Positions 26,001 through 35,454 of a stretch of DNA of 64,000 nucleotides are shown one piece after another. A program made the translations under genes and the position numbers. Source of the DNA: Carettochelys insculpta. Lineage: Eukaryota; Chordata; Testudines; Carettochelyidae. Position 1 is the first letter of the stretch; each line of letters opens with the position of its first letter. The notes under the pieces were generated by a model. It had not been told where the DNA came from. It saw only the letters and a list, made by a program, of their open reading frames with translations, and did no database searches. The stretch spans positions 8,426,010 through 8,490,009 of the forward strand of contig NC_134144.1 of assembly GCF_033958435.1 (NCBI RefSeq), in the 5' to 3' direction.

Positions 26001-29000
26001 TCTCAGGAGATCTTTTCCACATTGTCTGAGGTCTTCCTCTTTTGCATGTTCCTTGCGGGTTCCATTGGAGAGCTTGACGGACTAGGCTGGATGATAGTTT
26101 TCTGAGAGTGTGGCCTAGCCATCCCCACTTTCTTCTCTTGATTTCAGTGTCCAGTGGTTCTGGTCCCACTCTGTTCCAAAGCTCCTCATTTGTGAGAAAG
26201 TCTTGCCATTTGATGTGAAGGGTATACCTCAGACCTCTCAGGCAGCTATGCTTTAGTTGAAAATAATTTGATGTTTGCCTCACTGAGGATTAGTACCTTT
26301 GCTTAAAAAATGCGGCTTAATTTGCTGATTTAAATTGATGTATTGAGCATAAATGTAAGTAGATGTGCTCTATAGGTGCACATTTATAAGACTTATTTTA
26401 ATTAACAAGTTCTGGTAGCAAAACCAACAGAATCTGTAATATAGACAAACTGAACTCTTCCAGACTGAGAAAAAGAAAACAAATCTTGTCTCTGATCCTG
26501 AAGAGACTTAAATATGTGAGTAACTTGAAATTAACAGGACTAGTCCTAATTATAAAGTTCGACATATGCTGGTGTCTTTGCAGAACTGGGTCCTCTTACA
26601 TTAAATACAAAGTGAGTAGGCATATTGTCATACGAAGGTTAAGCTTACTCCACATACACAAATTTGGACTCATTGCAAATGTAATAATGATTGAGTCTTG
26701 TATTTAATGCCAGTTTTCATTTTATACTATAATATGCACACAGGATTTTCAAAGTGAGGAAAAGGGGAAACTCATCTTGAAGGAACATCCTTAACTTGTG
26801 GAATTTCCTGAGACCCCAATCTTGCATTAAACTCTGTGCTGACAACTACACCCCACTGTAGGAAAAGAGAATATGCCAGAGTAGAGCAGTTTGCAAGACT
26901 GAAGCCTAAATGGTTAGGGCTGCATCATTTGAAAATTGTTACAGTTACTGCCTTCTCCTCTATCGATTTTAATTCCTATTTGGCCCCTGACTATATAAAT
27001 AATTTTTATATTTGCAGCCCAAGGTCAGTGTGCTATACATTGAGATGACCAACCCCATCAACCCAACTGAAAGCACCAATCTGTTTTGCAAACATGAGTG
27101 GTGCTGTGGCCATGTGTGCATATTCAGAAAATGAGGCTATTCTGTGCTGTGCCCCTAAGGCAGTCGGAATAGAACTCCCAGGCCTAGGCAGCGTGAGGAC
27201 CTAAAGTAGCTTTAAGCCACCTTTGCGCCCTTCCAGACTTGGGGTGCTCTGGGGACTGGGGAGGCATCTGGAATAACTCTTGGCTCCCAGGCAAGTTACA
27301 GCTGCCCTATGAGTTGCAGCCCTGCTCAGAACCTCCACCGAACTACCTGGCAGCCTTGCTCCCAAGAACATTCTTTGTGCGCAGGCCAGAACTCCCCCCA
27401 GGCTAGAAACCTTCCATTCCAAATGAGCAATAGTTTTAAAGAAGTGAAAAGAAGGGCAGAGAAGTGGTTTCAGCAAACACCAGACTGTAACTTTAACCTC
27501 CATGATAGTGACCGACAGAGTCTATAGGGCAGTAGGTCATTAAAGGCATGGGGAAAAAACAGGATTAGAGCAGACAGAGTGAATTATGAGAAGGAGGGAT
27601 GCTTGAGATGAAAGGACCTTTTATACTTAAAAATTCAGGAGAATTGTACATGTCTTTATCTTTGGTAGTGTTAGAACTAAAAACTTCCTTTGCAGAGATG
27701 AATGCCAAGAAAATTACATTTGAAGAATTCCTGCCCATGATGCAGGCAGCTGCCAACAACAAGGACCAGGGCACCTTTGAAGACTTTGTTGAAGGTCTTC
27801 GTGTCTTTGACAAGGAGGGCAATGGCACAGTCATGGGTGCTGAACTTCGTCACGTACTGGCTACACTGGGTAAGATATTTTCATTTTAGTGAAGGACTCC
27901 AAAAAGCTAGCATTGTTTATGGGCACAAGATGGAAAGGGAAGAGGTGTTACAATCAGTGCTGAGCCATGCAAAGAACTACAAAACTAGCTTAGCAAGTAC
28001 TCTAACTGGTAGCATAAAAAGACAGAAGATGAACAACCCAAGTTAGAATCTAAGGCAAAAATACTTTTACTGTTTCTAGGTTCAGTGTAAGGTGGTGCCT
28101 ACACTGCATATTTTTTTTTACAAATTTTTTTTGACATCACGAGGTTGAAATAAGCAAAGTTGAAAAATCATATTCTCACAACCCCAGCATTGCAAAATGG
28201 AGCATTCTCATTTACAGCCACAGTTCCTAGCCATAGCACTGCAAAAGAGGGGGAAGAGGGTCGACAAAATTCATTCAACAGAGCTGGAGTTATTATTTCA
28301 AGGGAGGAAGCCCTCTTATCTCAGCTTTTCATGCATGGCACTGTGAATACTCCATGTTTTTTGGGAGGGGAGTTTGTTTGTTTTTTGAGAAAGAGGGTGT
28401 TTTCCAACAAAAAATAAAAAAGAACAACCACGTAGATTTCAGAGCCTGAAGTTATTTGGCCATTAGCAGAAGATTTGTTCCAAGGCTTTCACATTATGTT
28501 GAACAGTGTGTACATTCTTTTTGGAAGACCTTACAAGGAAAAGTAAACCATAACCAAAAGAAACTTTTGTTTTTTTCAAAGCTAGAAGGAATTCATGATA
28601 AGCAAGCAAGAGCAAAGAGGCTGGCATATATAACTCCAGAGGCACTGAGACCACCTACTAGGGAGACTAAAGTCTCTGCTCTACAGCAGGGGCTGAAAGC
28701 AAGCTGGCCTTCAGCTTATGTGATAGAGCAGGGTTTCCCAAACTTTGTATAGTTGGGACCCGGTTTTTTTCACTACTTTTTTTTTGTGGCCCAAAAATAT
28801 AAACGTATATTAAAAAAATGAAAAATGAATAAATTTTCACTGTTTATTATTTATTCACAATAATAATAGTACATCACGATAATTTGTATATCGTCTAAGG
28901 GTGAGTATTTTTTTCCAAGGGCCAGTACTGGACCATAGACCACACTTTGGGAAATGCTGTGAGAGCAGGGGGCTGTAGCCCCTAAAGTCACAGGTTCATT

Positions 29001-29856
29001 CCTTTCTGCAGACAATTTGAGTCCATCAGTGTTACACACAGATGCTAACTTAACATGATTTCTGAAAGTTTTGGAATGTGGAAATAAATCCAATTCTGTC
29101 TGTGCTTTAGGGGAGAAAATGAAAGAGGAAGAAGTTGAAGAATTGCTGAAAGGACAAGAAGACTCTAATGGCTGCATCAACTATGAGGGTAGGTGTTAGT
29201 CAATAACCTCAGCATGTTCTTCCATTGTACATGTGGTGCCTATTACAGAAAGTTTCATAACTGATTGTTGTGAATGGAGCAATACTTTAGGCCAATTGCC
29301 AGTGAGTGAGCCAATGAGTCTTCTAGATATATCATTTAGATGAGACTACAACGAAAAGGGTTACACCAAAAGACAGCTCGTTAGAAGTGATTGTCACATG
29401 GTTGCACTCAAGATCCTCAGCAAGAAATCAAGATATGAAAATAGAGGGCTAAAACTCAGCCACTGTGTACATTGCTTCTGTTGTTCCAAGACTAAACTTG
29501 GTCCAGAATCTTTAATGTACCTACCTTGGAAGATTTCTGACTAAGAACAGTTAACCCAAAGCCAATACTTAGAGACAACTCTTGACTGGGCACTCATTCA
29601 GCTATGGCATGGTGCAGTGGGAGTGGAGTTTGACTTGGCACAACACTGAAGACTAAAATAGCTGTTTTACAATGTCAGTGGCTCAGTCTGATCAGAACTA
29701 CATTTTATCTTATAAGTGAAAGAGAATTAGAGCCTTGAGTTCCTCGAAAGTGTTTAATCTGTGAAATACCTTTAAAATAACACCCCTCAGCCCACTAACT
29801 CTCTATGAAATGTTTATTATTCCACAGCATTTGTAAAACACATCATGTCTATTTAA
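7931..29856 (+). CDS. MYL1: Myosin light chain 1, fast skeletal, MLC1f isoform (complete, six coding exons)
   Basis: Essential light chain that wraps the lever arm of fast skeletal myosin heavy chain in the sarcomere. The spliced CDS is 7931-8068, 21587-21614, 24874-25017, 27696-27869, 29111-29188 and 29828-29856, giving 196 aa (human 194). All junctions are GT/AG, and the frame is kept throughout. Residues 1-46 are the MLC1-specific extension: MAPKKDVKK, then an Ala-Pro repeat known in the family to reach toward actin. EF-hand-like folds follow, around [10 protein letters not shown] (61-70) and [12 protein letters not shown] (140-151), with a C-terminus ending HIMSI. The loops have largely lost Ca2+ ligands, as is usual for this family. 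The linked MLC3f start and the ACADL neighbour exclude MYL3, MYL4 and MYL6. Confidence 0.97.
9955..10115 (+). repeat. MIR-like SINE
   Basis: Contains TTATTATTCCCATTTTACAA then ATGGGGAAATTGAGTCAAAG and GACCATTAGACTCCACTCC, the core and flanks of the ancient MIR family shared by amniotes. A second, more decayed fragment (ACTGAGGCACAGGGAGCTTG) lies at about 10230-10340. Confidence 0.7.
11004..11714. mobile_element. Harbinger-like element, 711 bp, CpG-rich
   Basis: Starts GGCTACATCTACACGTGCAC and ends GTGCACGTGTAGACGCGGCC, with TAT duplicated on each side (11001-11003, 11715-11717). The terminal arms carry repeated TATTTCGAAGT-type palindromes. The centre, about 11230-11500, is not palindromic. 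The 121-codon frame across it shows no transposase motif, so I treat it as non-coding. Confidence 0.85.
12299..12622 (+). mobile_element. TIR DNA transposon, family with ACAGGTTGAACC ends
   Basis: Left end TACAGGTTGAACCTCCCAAG is mirrored by CTAGACAGGTTCAACTTGT at the right. Copies of the same family lie at 39182-39500 (reverse) and 62005-62309. A conserved interior reads AACAGCACAGAACACTG. TA-flanked, so probably Tigger-like. Non-coding. Confidence 0.75.
12937..13139. mobile_element. Harbinger-like MITE, 203 bp
   Basis: GGCTATGTCTACACTA at the left and TAATGTAGACATAGCC at the right are exact inverted ends, and TTA flanks both (12934-12936, 13140-13142). Non-coding. Confidence 0.85.
14296..14489 (+). 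mobile_element. hAT-like MITE with perfect 8-bp target duplication
   Basis: CAGGGTCCCCTGTAAG opens and CAGCAGGAACACTG closes the element; GTCACTGC is present on both sides (14288-14295, 14490-14497). A sister copy lies at 24437-24624, sharing TTTGGTGCACATAA and AAATTTATTCCACCCA. Confidence 0.88.
14963..15374. mobile_element. Palindromic Harbinger-like MITE
   Basis: Starts GGCTGCATCTACACTATG and ends GTAGTATACACACAGCC, with TTT on each side (14960-14962, 15375-15377). The two halves pair around AACAAAATAGG near 15180. Carries ATGCAAATGAG in the left arm and CTCATTTGCAT in both arms. Confidence 0.83.
16558..16665 (+). mobile_element. Turtle-type SINE fragment
   Basis: AACAACAAGAAGTACTGTGG, then AGCATAAGCTTTCATGGGCA and AAGACCCACTTTGTCAGC. 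The tRNA-related head is missing, and the inverted second half seen in other copies is absent. Confidence 0.8.
18079..18166 (+). mobile_element. Turtle-type SINE fragment
   Basis: AGCAAGCAGCCCTGTGGCAC, TAGAGGCTAACAAATTTACT and AGGGCATAAGTTTGCATGGG match the body of the SINE; the head is missing. Confidence 0.75.
18895..19309. mobile_element. Harbinger-like MITE, 415 bp
   Basis: GGTCGTATCTACACTA and TAGTGCAGACGCGGCC are the inverted ends; TTA flanks both (18892-18894, 19310-19312). Inside are many TCTTTTGAAAGA-type short palindromes. Non-coding. Confidence 0.82.
19476..19788. mobile_element. hAT-like (Charlie-type) element
   Basis: Opens CAGCAATTCTTAATCAGGG and closes AAAAAGGTTGAGAACTC, a decayed form of the CAGNGGTTCTCAACC ends of Charlie-like hAT elements. 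Interior resembles the element at 53061-53374 (GAAGCTGAAACC, CCTGAGCCC). Confidence 0.6.
20265..20274 (+). promoter_or_regulatory. MYL1: MEF2 site upstream of the MLC3f promoter
   Basis: CTAAAAATAG is an exact match to the MEF2 consensus YTAWWWWTAR. It lies about 125 bp upstream of the TATA-like element and 239 bp upstream of the MLC3f ATG, a plausible place for muscle-specific control. Confidence 0.7.
20399..20406 (+). promoter_or_regulatory. MYL1: TATA-like element of the MLC3f promoter
   Basis: ATAAATAA about 110 bp before the MLC3f ATG predicts transcription starting near 20430 and an 80-90 nt leader. Position is consistent with the internal promoter known in this gene. Confidence 0.6.
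20430..20515 (+). CDS. MYL1: MYL1 exon 2 (MLC3f leader and start codon)
   Basis: A non-coding leader ends in CCATCTCCATC then ATG (20513-20515), directly followed by donor GTGGGT. Only the initiator Met is encoded here, as in other vertebrate MYL1 genes. The 5' end is estimated from the TATA-like box. Confidence 0.82.
20513..29856 (+). CDS. MYL1: Myosin light chain 3, fast skeletal, MLC3f isoform of MYL1 (complete)
   Basis: This is the alternative product of the same gene from an internal promoter. The CDS joins the ATG at 20513-20515, exon 21299-21323, then 24874-25017, 27696-27869, 29111-29188 and 29828-29856, giving 150 aa, the same as the human isoform. The N-terminus reads [15 protein letters not shown] and replaces the 55-residue MLC1f start. 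The protein lacks the Ala-Pro actin-contacting extension. In the known MYL1 gene, exons 1 and 4 serve MLC1f, and exons 2 and 3 serve MLC3f; every one of these is found here in that order. The ATG exon is supported by position, by an adjacent GTGGGT donor and by the upstream TATA-like and MEF2 motifs, but not by transcript data. Confidence 0.92.
21299..21323 (+). CDS. MYL1: MYL1 exon 3 (MLC3f-specific micro-exon, 25 nt)
   Basis: Acceptor AACTGCAG after a long pyrimidine tract, donor GTAAGT. Encodes SFSADEVA plus one base of the next codon. Close to mammalian SFSADQIA and chicken SFSPDEIN. Confidence 0.95.
21587..21614 (+). CDS. MYL1: MYL1 exon 4 (MLC1f-specific micro-exon, 28 nt)
   Basis: Acceptor TTTCCAACAG, donor GTAAGT. 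Encodes IEFSQEQQD plus one base. Leaves the same phase as exon 3, so either can join exon 5. Only 263 nt separate it from exon 3. Confidence 0.96.
24437..24624 (+). mobile_element. hAT-like MITE
   Basis: CAGTGTTCCCTCTAAGC and AAATTAGAGGGAGCACTG are near-perfect inverted ends. Same family as 14296-14489. Lies in MYL1 intron 4, 250 bp before exon 5. Confidence 0.83.
24874..25017 (+). CDS. MYL1: MYL1 exon 5 (shared)
   Basis: Acceptor TCCCTGCAG, donor GTAACT. Encodes [17 protein letters not shown] through NPSNE (MLC1f residues 56-103), the first EF-hand-like unit. Confidence 0.97.
25880..26270 (-). pseudogene. 3' end of a non-LTR retrotransposon polyprotein, decayed
   Basis: The - strand frame reads [25 protein letters not shown] [25 protein letters not shown] and [13 protein letters not shown]. 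This is the conserved stretch near the C-terminus of reverse transcriptase ORFs in several animal non-LTR families. It is 5' truncated to the last 130 residues or so and sits antisense in MYL1 intron 5. The clade is not certain (RTE-like is possible). Confidence 0.75.
27696..27869 (+). CDS. MYL1: MYL1 exon 6 (shared)
   Basis: Acceptor CTTTGCAG, donor GTAAGA. Encodes [16 protein letters not shown] through LRHVLATL (residues 104-161), including the loop [12 protein letters not shown]. Highly conserved. Confidence 0.97.
28729..28959. mobile_element. hAT-like MITE
   Basis: CAGGGTTTCCCAAACTTTG at the left and ACACTTTGGGAAATGCTG at the right are inverted ends. Flanking octamers TGATAGAG and TGAGAGCA agree at five of eight positions, a weak target duplication. 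Lies in intron 6, 150 bp before exon 7. Confidence 0.7.
29111..29188 (+). CDS. MYL1: MYL1 exon 7 (shared)
   Basis: Acceptor GTGCTTTAG, donor GTAGGT. Encodes [16 protein letters not shown] then [10 protein letters not shown] (residues 162-187). Confidence 0.97.
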
Positions 29857-29880
29857 ATGGATTTCACAAAATGTAATACG
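29828..29880 (+). CDS. MYL1: MYL1 exon 8 (shared, last codons and stop)
   Basis: Acceptor ATTCCACAG. Encodes AFVKHIMSI and TAA at 29854-29856, then 24 nt of 3' UTR before a GTACGT donor at 29881. Confidence 0.95.
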
Positions 29881-30004
29881 GTACGTGCCTCTGATTTGCC
29901 TTCTCTTCCTTGGGGTCTTTGCTTAGTGGCTTCCATTTGCATGCAACCACCAATAATGGATAGGGGTTCCTAAGTGATGACTACCAGTCTCCTGCTATAT
30001 AAAT

Positions 30005-30140
30005 TAAGGGAGGGAGTGTTGCTCAGTGGCAAGAGAAAGGAGTCTGAATTCCCTGGCTCCTGTCTCATTTCTACAACTAGCATGTGGTAAGACCATAGGC
30101 AAGTCCCATACTTCCAGCTTCAGTTCCCCAATCTGTGAAA
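30005..30140 (-). repeat. MIR-like SINE
   Basis: TTGCTCAGTGGCAAGAGAAA...TCTCATTTCTACAACTAGC...TAGGCAAGTCCCAT...CAGTTCCCCAATCTGTGAAA is the complement of the MIR core. In intron 8. Confidence 0.7.
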
Positions 30141-30255
30141 TGATTAAATATCTAATTTACCAGTCACCATGGAAGTGCTGAGGCTTAAGTAGTGGCCTGT
30201 ATATTCCCTGTGACCTATAAGAGGTTCATCTTTAAAAACAGCTACTTGACACTGA

Positions 30256-30392
30256 CTATATCTACGAAGAGGAGTAGCCATGTTAGTCTGAAACTTCACA
30301 AATAACAAGCAGTCCTGTTGCACCTTAGAAACTAAAAACATTTATGAGGTCGTGAGCTTTCATGAGTAAAACCCACCTCTTCAGATGAAAGT
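30256..30392 (+). mobile_element. Turtle-type SINE
   Basis: Head TATCTACGAAGAGGAGTAGC then CATGTTAGTCTGAAACTTC, followed by AACAAGCAGTCCTGTTGCAC and GAGCTTTCATGAGTAAAACC. Head and forward body are present, without the inverted second body. Confidence 0.83.
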
Positions 30393-30695
30393 ATCCTATG
30401 AATATTTTCCAATTCTTTTTAAGACTCTAACACCTGTTCTTTCAAGAAATTTGTAGATTAACAGGAAAGAGAAGGGATAGAACTTTAAATACCTATATGA
30501 ACTACACATAGCTCCAGAAACTAAATGAAATAGTTATTGAAAACAACTTTTCTAATGGTTATATCATAATTGGAGAGAAATATCCCCAGCTAGTATGTGA
30601 ATCTTCCACATTATCACAAATAAAAAACTCTCTGAGAGCTAAAGCTAAGCATTTTATTTGAACTAAGCATGTAGGTTTGTAAGTTTTGCTTCTAG

Positions 30696-31072
30696 AGGAG
30701 AAGAGATGTCATGGAATGTAACTCTCCCTTCTCTCCTTGCCAGAACAAGTTTAGACTTCGAAGACCAGAATGCACTTGAAATTTGCCTCTTCTTCCATCC
30801 AATTCTTCTTCCATCCAACACCATCGATATGGAAACCACGCAGGACTTCACTATAAACTTCCCACCACAGCAATTTTTTTTTTTTTATTTTCAATCAGTA
30901 GGTATCTCCCTCTCAGTCATCATACCTATGCTTCACAAGTTGAACGTGTGAGGCAAACTGGATGGAATAAATTGTACAGTTATGAAGCCCAATTATTTCT
31001 CGTTCCATGTTGTTTGCCGTGAAGCAATGTATCCCCTTGAAAAATGTGAAAATAAATCCCTGTGGTCAGTCT
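30696..31072 (+). other. MYL1: MYL1 exon 9 (3' UTR)
   Basis: Strong acceptor GTTTTGCTTCTAG at 30683-30695. The exon is non-coding, as in mammalian MYL1. The end is set by the AATAAA at 31051-31056 and is approximate; a later AATAAA at 31171 could extend it to about 31195. Confidence 0.75.
30966..31056 (+). terminator. MYL1: MYL1 polyadenylation signals
   Basis: AATAAA occurs at 30966-30971 and 31051-31056, and again at 31171-31176. Which is used cannot be decided from sequence; the second is followed by a GT-rich stretch (CCTGTGGTCAGTCTGTGG), which favours it. Confidence 0.65.
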
Positions 31073-31547
31073 GTGGCTATAAAGTCTTTCCTTTCTACCA
31101 AGCTGTTCAAATCTCATTCACAACACTACCCAAGCCTTAATTTATTTTCTCTGTATATTGTATTTCATAAAATAAAGTATTATGAAAAAATAGTTCTCTT
31201 TGGGGGTTGGTTGCTTAATCTGGATCAATGCAGTTTTCTCTTGGGGTCAGGAGAAGGAACAGTATGCCACTCTCTGCATTTGCACGAAGTCACTCTTCAG
31301 AGAAGAGTCGTGATTATTGTCAGAATGCCAGTCATGGTGGCATCCACACAAATCTTTGATAAGTTCACCAGTCTACAAGAGACAAGTGTGGGTTGCTGGG
31401 CCAGCCCTACTATCCTTCCTCTCCTGCCCCCACAGCCAAGTCTCACTCCCACACATCTCAAATAAGCCCCAAAAAATAATGGAACAGTAATCTCACAAAC
31501 AGAGGAGAGGTCAGTGACAGCATGAGCAGGCCCAGAAATACCATTTA

Positions 31548-31826
31548 GGTTACATCTACTCTTTCCGGAAGATCGACACTGCTGCAGTCAATCTTCCGGA
31601 GTTCAACACCGCATGCCCGGTAGGGATGCACTAAATCAAACTTAGATGGTGCCCATGTTGCTGCTGGTACTCCTGCCCATCATTAGGAGTGTGGAAAGTC
31701 GATGGGAGCGACTTAGTGGAGATGGTGTGGAAGCCCAAATTTAGGTACACCAACTCCAACTACGTAATTCACATAGCTGGAATTGCGTACCTTAATTCTA
31801 CCTTTTGCTTAAGCGTAGACCTGATC
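31548..31826. mobile_element. Harbinger-like MITE, 279 bp
   Basis: GGTTACATCTACTCTTTCC at the left, AAGCGTAGACCTGATC at the right, TTA on both sides (31545-31547, 31827-31829). Inverted ends are decayed. Confidence 0.7.
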
Positions 31827-32135
31827 TTAGAGTGGAAGGGAAGCAATCCTCCAGACAAAGATATACTTATAGAGCCTCTTGTAAACCAAGAGATCAATTG
31901 GTGAACAGAACAAGTGATCAAAAGCATATCAAGGTACTGTTAATGGCAACATGAGTCAAACTAACCTCCTATAATTTACAGTATATGGCTACACACTCTA
32001 CACTGACAATTGAAGTAATTAAATTGGAAAGCTGCTTCGCAGTTGGCATGCCTTTTCCTTAAATGTGGCTCCTTTTCCTTGGGCACTCATAAAACTGCCT
32101 TAATCCCCTGTTGGAGTGTCATCTTGTTCTATTGC

Positions 32136-32301
32136 CATCTGACTTAACCTTATTAAGTTACTATGTATGAAATGTCCATAATTCAAGTGATAGCAGGTGC
32201 AACAGGCGGGAGGGGGAGTGGAGAGTGACAATAATCCTTAACATGCCAACCAGCTGGAGATATGACAGGTGCCTGTCTTCAAAAAGAAGTTCTATTTAAA
32301 C
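32136..32301 (+). promoter_or_regulatory. MYL1: Candidate MYL1 3' muscle enhancer
   Basis: Four E-boxes cluster here: CATCTG 32136-32141, CAGGTG 32194-32199, CAGCTG 32251-32256 and CAGGTG 32266-32271. An A/T-rich MEF2-like sequence, CTATTTAAAC, follows at 32292-32301. The cluster is 24.3 kb from the MLC1f ATG and about 1.1 kb past the last poly(A) signal. A muscle enhancer with several MyoD-binding E-boxes and a MEF2 site is established at this relative position in rodents. Identity here is inferred from position and motif content. Confidence 0.6.
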
Positions 32302-34045
32302 CATTAACATGAAAGCCAACATGGATAAATTAATCTCCTCAACTATTTTTGCATAGAGACTTCTTCAGTTGGCCAGTAATTTACAGGTTTCTTGCATGCA
32401 CAAGCAAAGCAGCTGTCCAGCTCACTTGTGCACATTGGATGAGAGAAAAAAAAATCTCTATTTAGCCTTGCTCTAAAAAAGCAAGGTGGGCAGGGAAGCG
32501 AGAGAAAGAATGAAACAAATTCTGGTAAGTAGGGGGCCTGATATTCCAGGGAACTGCTAGACCAAAGGGCTTTCTAAAAAATAAAGACCAGGCACTTTAA
32601 CACAGTTCCTTTCCTAATAAGCCCTTAAATTGAATTCAGCCCAAAGAGATATTTAAATCTAACCAATTTTTGCCACTCATGCTGTTGATTCAATAGGTGT
32701 GGGAGCTAGGGGTGCAGGAGGTGCTAACTCGACACCTAGATTGGAGTAGTTTCCATTATATGCAAGATTTACAAAGCACCTCAACACCTCCAGTATAAAA
32801 TTGTTCTAGCACCCCCATGGGCTCACAGTAACATGAAAAAGGTATTTCACTGTCATAATTTTCATGCAATAGTCAAATGTTTGTCTGTTTGGGTTTCACA
32901 CCATGGAAATATCTATCTTTCTTCTATTTTTTGGGAAAATGATCATGTATTTTATATTTAAAAATTACTTTGACCTTATCCTGTAAAGAGAAAACACATG
33001 TGAGTAGTGTTACTAAAGTCCTCACAGAACTGAATGCTGTACGTAAAAATTAAGAATGTGCATAGGTGTTTTATCAGGGCCTTCATTTTGTGCTTTTTAA
33101 AAAATTTGTTTAAAACAAAAACCTAGATTCTGATGTCCAACCAACTTGGCAATATCTCTTTAAACATGAGCTGCAAACAAACATTGCCATTACCACTCCT
33201 GTTCCACACAAAGATAGGCAGAAAGGGCTTTGCCAAACAAAACTCAGATTAGTATATATAATATTCCATTCATGTTAATCAGATCAATTTCTGAGGTATT
33301 TCATAGGGTATGAAAACATTTTTCCTCCTTGTGCAAGTCTGGATTTAGAAAATTTTTGTTTGATTTTTGCAGTTCTGGAAAGTCAAAATTGTGAAAAATT
33401 TCACAAACTGATGACACAAAATAAGTTCTAATTGACTCCATCAGATGGTTTGTTTAGACTGCCTTTTTAAAAACCTCTTTTAGCATGAGTTAACTAAATT
33501 TTCAGAACAAAATATTCAAATTTAAAATAAAAGAATTTAAATATTTTTAAAACATCTTGATTTTACATTTAATTTTTTTTCAGATTGGATGAGTCATCAG
33601 AAAGATGAATCAAAATAGTTCCAGTTTTTACTCATTAGCACTTTCCAGATAAAATTGTACTGTCAGAAAATTACCAACCACCGTTTGTACATTATACTTT
33701 GGAGAAGGGGGAAAAGTCTGCTTGCCCTTGCAGTGACTTGAAGCTTGGGCTGGTTATTTATAATCCATCCTTGCCAGCCACGCACCTAACACCAAGGACC
33801 TTGAATTCTGGGTTGGGTTTGGTGTGGCCTGGGATGCCCAACTCAAACCTCCCACTCTTATTCCTGCACCCTGTGGACAACACAAAGTGAACCACGGCAA
33901 TTGACATCTTCGGGAGAGAGGCCAATGACCGAACAGCCACAGAGACTGAATTATTTTCTCATACTGCAGTGGTACCTGCCGGCTAGGATAGAGGCACATG
34001 TCTGGGACACGGGGTGGTAAAGTTTGCCCTGGGTTTGCTCATGTT
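32302..34045. other. Intergenic, nothing recognised
   Basis: AT-rich non-coding DNA. No repeat or exon could be named by eye, so part of the conserved enhancer neighbourhood may extend into it. Confidence 0.4.
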
Positions 34046-34462
34046 GGCTAGATCTACACAGAGCTCTGCTCAGCGCTGCTGCTGGCAGAGCTATGCAAAG
34101 TGAGCTTCTTGGGATTGCAAATGGCTGCTTATATGCATACTCCCAAAGCTCACTACCATTGCCACTGAGAGTTTGGTGCCTGCAGAAGGGGGTGTCGGGA
34201 CTGCAGAGGCCATGCGAATGGGCCTGTGCCAGCTAAACCCCCCTCTGTTGCCAGTCCCTTATGGCTGGGGGTTTTAGCCGGCAGAGGCATGTCTGCACAG
34301 CCTCTAAAGTGCTAACATCCATTTCTGCTGGCACCAAACTCCCGCGTGGCTATGGTAATGAGCTTCGGGAGTATGCAAATAAGTAGTCATTTATCCCCAG
34401 AAGCTCACTTTGCATAGCTCTGCCAGCGGCAGCATTGAGCAGAGTTCTTCGTAGACCCAGAC
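34046..34462. mobile_element. Palindromic MITE
   Basis: GAGCTCTGCTCAGCGCTGCT and TGGCAGAGCTATGCAAAGTG in the left half are mirrored by CACTTTGCATAGCTCTGCCA and GAGCAGAGTTCTTCGTAGAC at the right. Ends resemble the GGCTAGATCTACAC type. Flanking triplets no longer match. Confidence 0.75.
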
Positions 34463-35030
34463 ATTGTGAACAGAAAAGGAAACTACTTTCCCTGATGCCA
34501 TGGAGTATGGGGGTGTCTCCAGGCCCTGCAGCCCCCACCTGCACTCAGGTGTGACTCTCGTCAGCAGAGAGAACAGAAGGTTTATTAGTCAACAGGGACA
34601 CAGCACAGAACAGGTAGATTTATCAGCACAGAAATCAGAAGCAGTCAGTGCAATCCATTTTAGGAGAGGGAGCCCAGATGGGGTTCCCAAGCCAGGGCAC
34701 TGTCCTTCCTTCCTCCCTCTCCAGCCAGACAAGACTGTCCCCCTCTCCATTTGCCCATTTCCAATTCAAACCAGCCAGGTCACTCCTCCCTCTGTTGTTC
34801 CATATCCTAGGTAAGGAATCTGTCACCTGGTGACCTAGGTTACAAAGAGCAGGAAGGGCCTGGCCTACCTGTGAGAAGCCACCACACCAAAACTCCCTTC
34901 ACCAACATGCATTGATGCTGCGCCTAGGGAAACTGAAGCACCACAGGAGAATAAAATCCTTACACACTCCACTTTGTCACACCTGCTAGTCTGATATCTC
35001 TCACTATAATTACATTCGCTCTAGGCTCGT
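34463..35030. other. Possible LTR-like repeat, not proven
   Basis: The stretch around 34550-34980 (AACAGAAGGTTTATTAGTCA, a C/T-rich block, AATAAAATCCTTACACAC) has the look of a decayed repeat. I cannot see paired ends or a duplication, so the family is unassigned. Confidence 0.25.
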
Positions 35031-35034
35031 AAAC

Positions 35035-35160
35035 AAACTCAATTGGTGAATAGCAATGAGGTGCTGCACTGCATATGCAGCACCTTATTAGCATGATTCT
35101 CGCCGTGCAGTGTAGCTGCGGGCCCGTCGAAGTACCCACACAACTTCGAAGTTCCCTTAC
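35035..35160. mobile_element. MITE fragment
   Basis: ATGAGGTGCTGCACTGCATA, CAGCACCTTATTAGCATGAT and CACAACTTCGAAGTTCCC correspond to the inner arm of the palindromic MITEs. Both outer ends are missing or decayed. Confidence 0.55.
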
Positions 35161-35454
35161 TATTAAAGACTTCTACGGAGTAGATGAAGTGAGTATGTCA
35201 CTTTACACGGGATGTCTAGATTCTCTAACGTTATATTCTTCATTTTTACAAGACTATAATAAATGTTGGAAAAATATGCCCTGTAACATATCACTTGAAA
35301 ACTCATAGTCTGCTGAGTAGTATTGTCTTGTTAAAGTATGTGTATCATCATTTTATGTAAAGGTAAAGATAACTGCTATATCACATTGCTGTAATATGCT
35401 CCAAGATTAAGAAAAGCAGGCCCGCACTAGTTTCTCGGGAGCAAAGAGATACCA

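Noticed and set aside
7931..29856. Identity as MYL3, MYL4 or MYL6 instead of MYL1
   Set aside because: Only MYL1 has the internal MLC3f promoter with the exon 2/3 pair, and the ACADL neighbour fits MYL1.
31007..31465. 152-codon frame downstream of MYL1
   Set aside because: Begins in the MYL1 3' UTR, has no homologue I recognise and no splice context.
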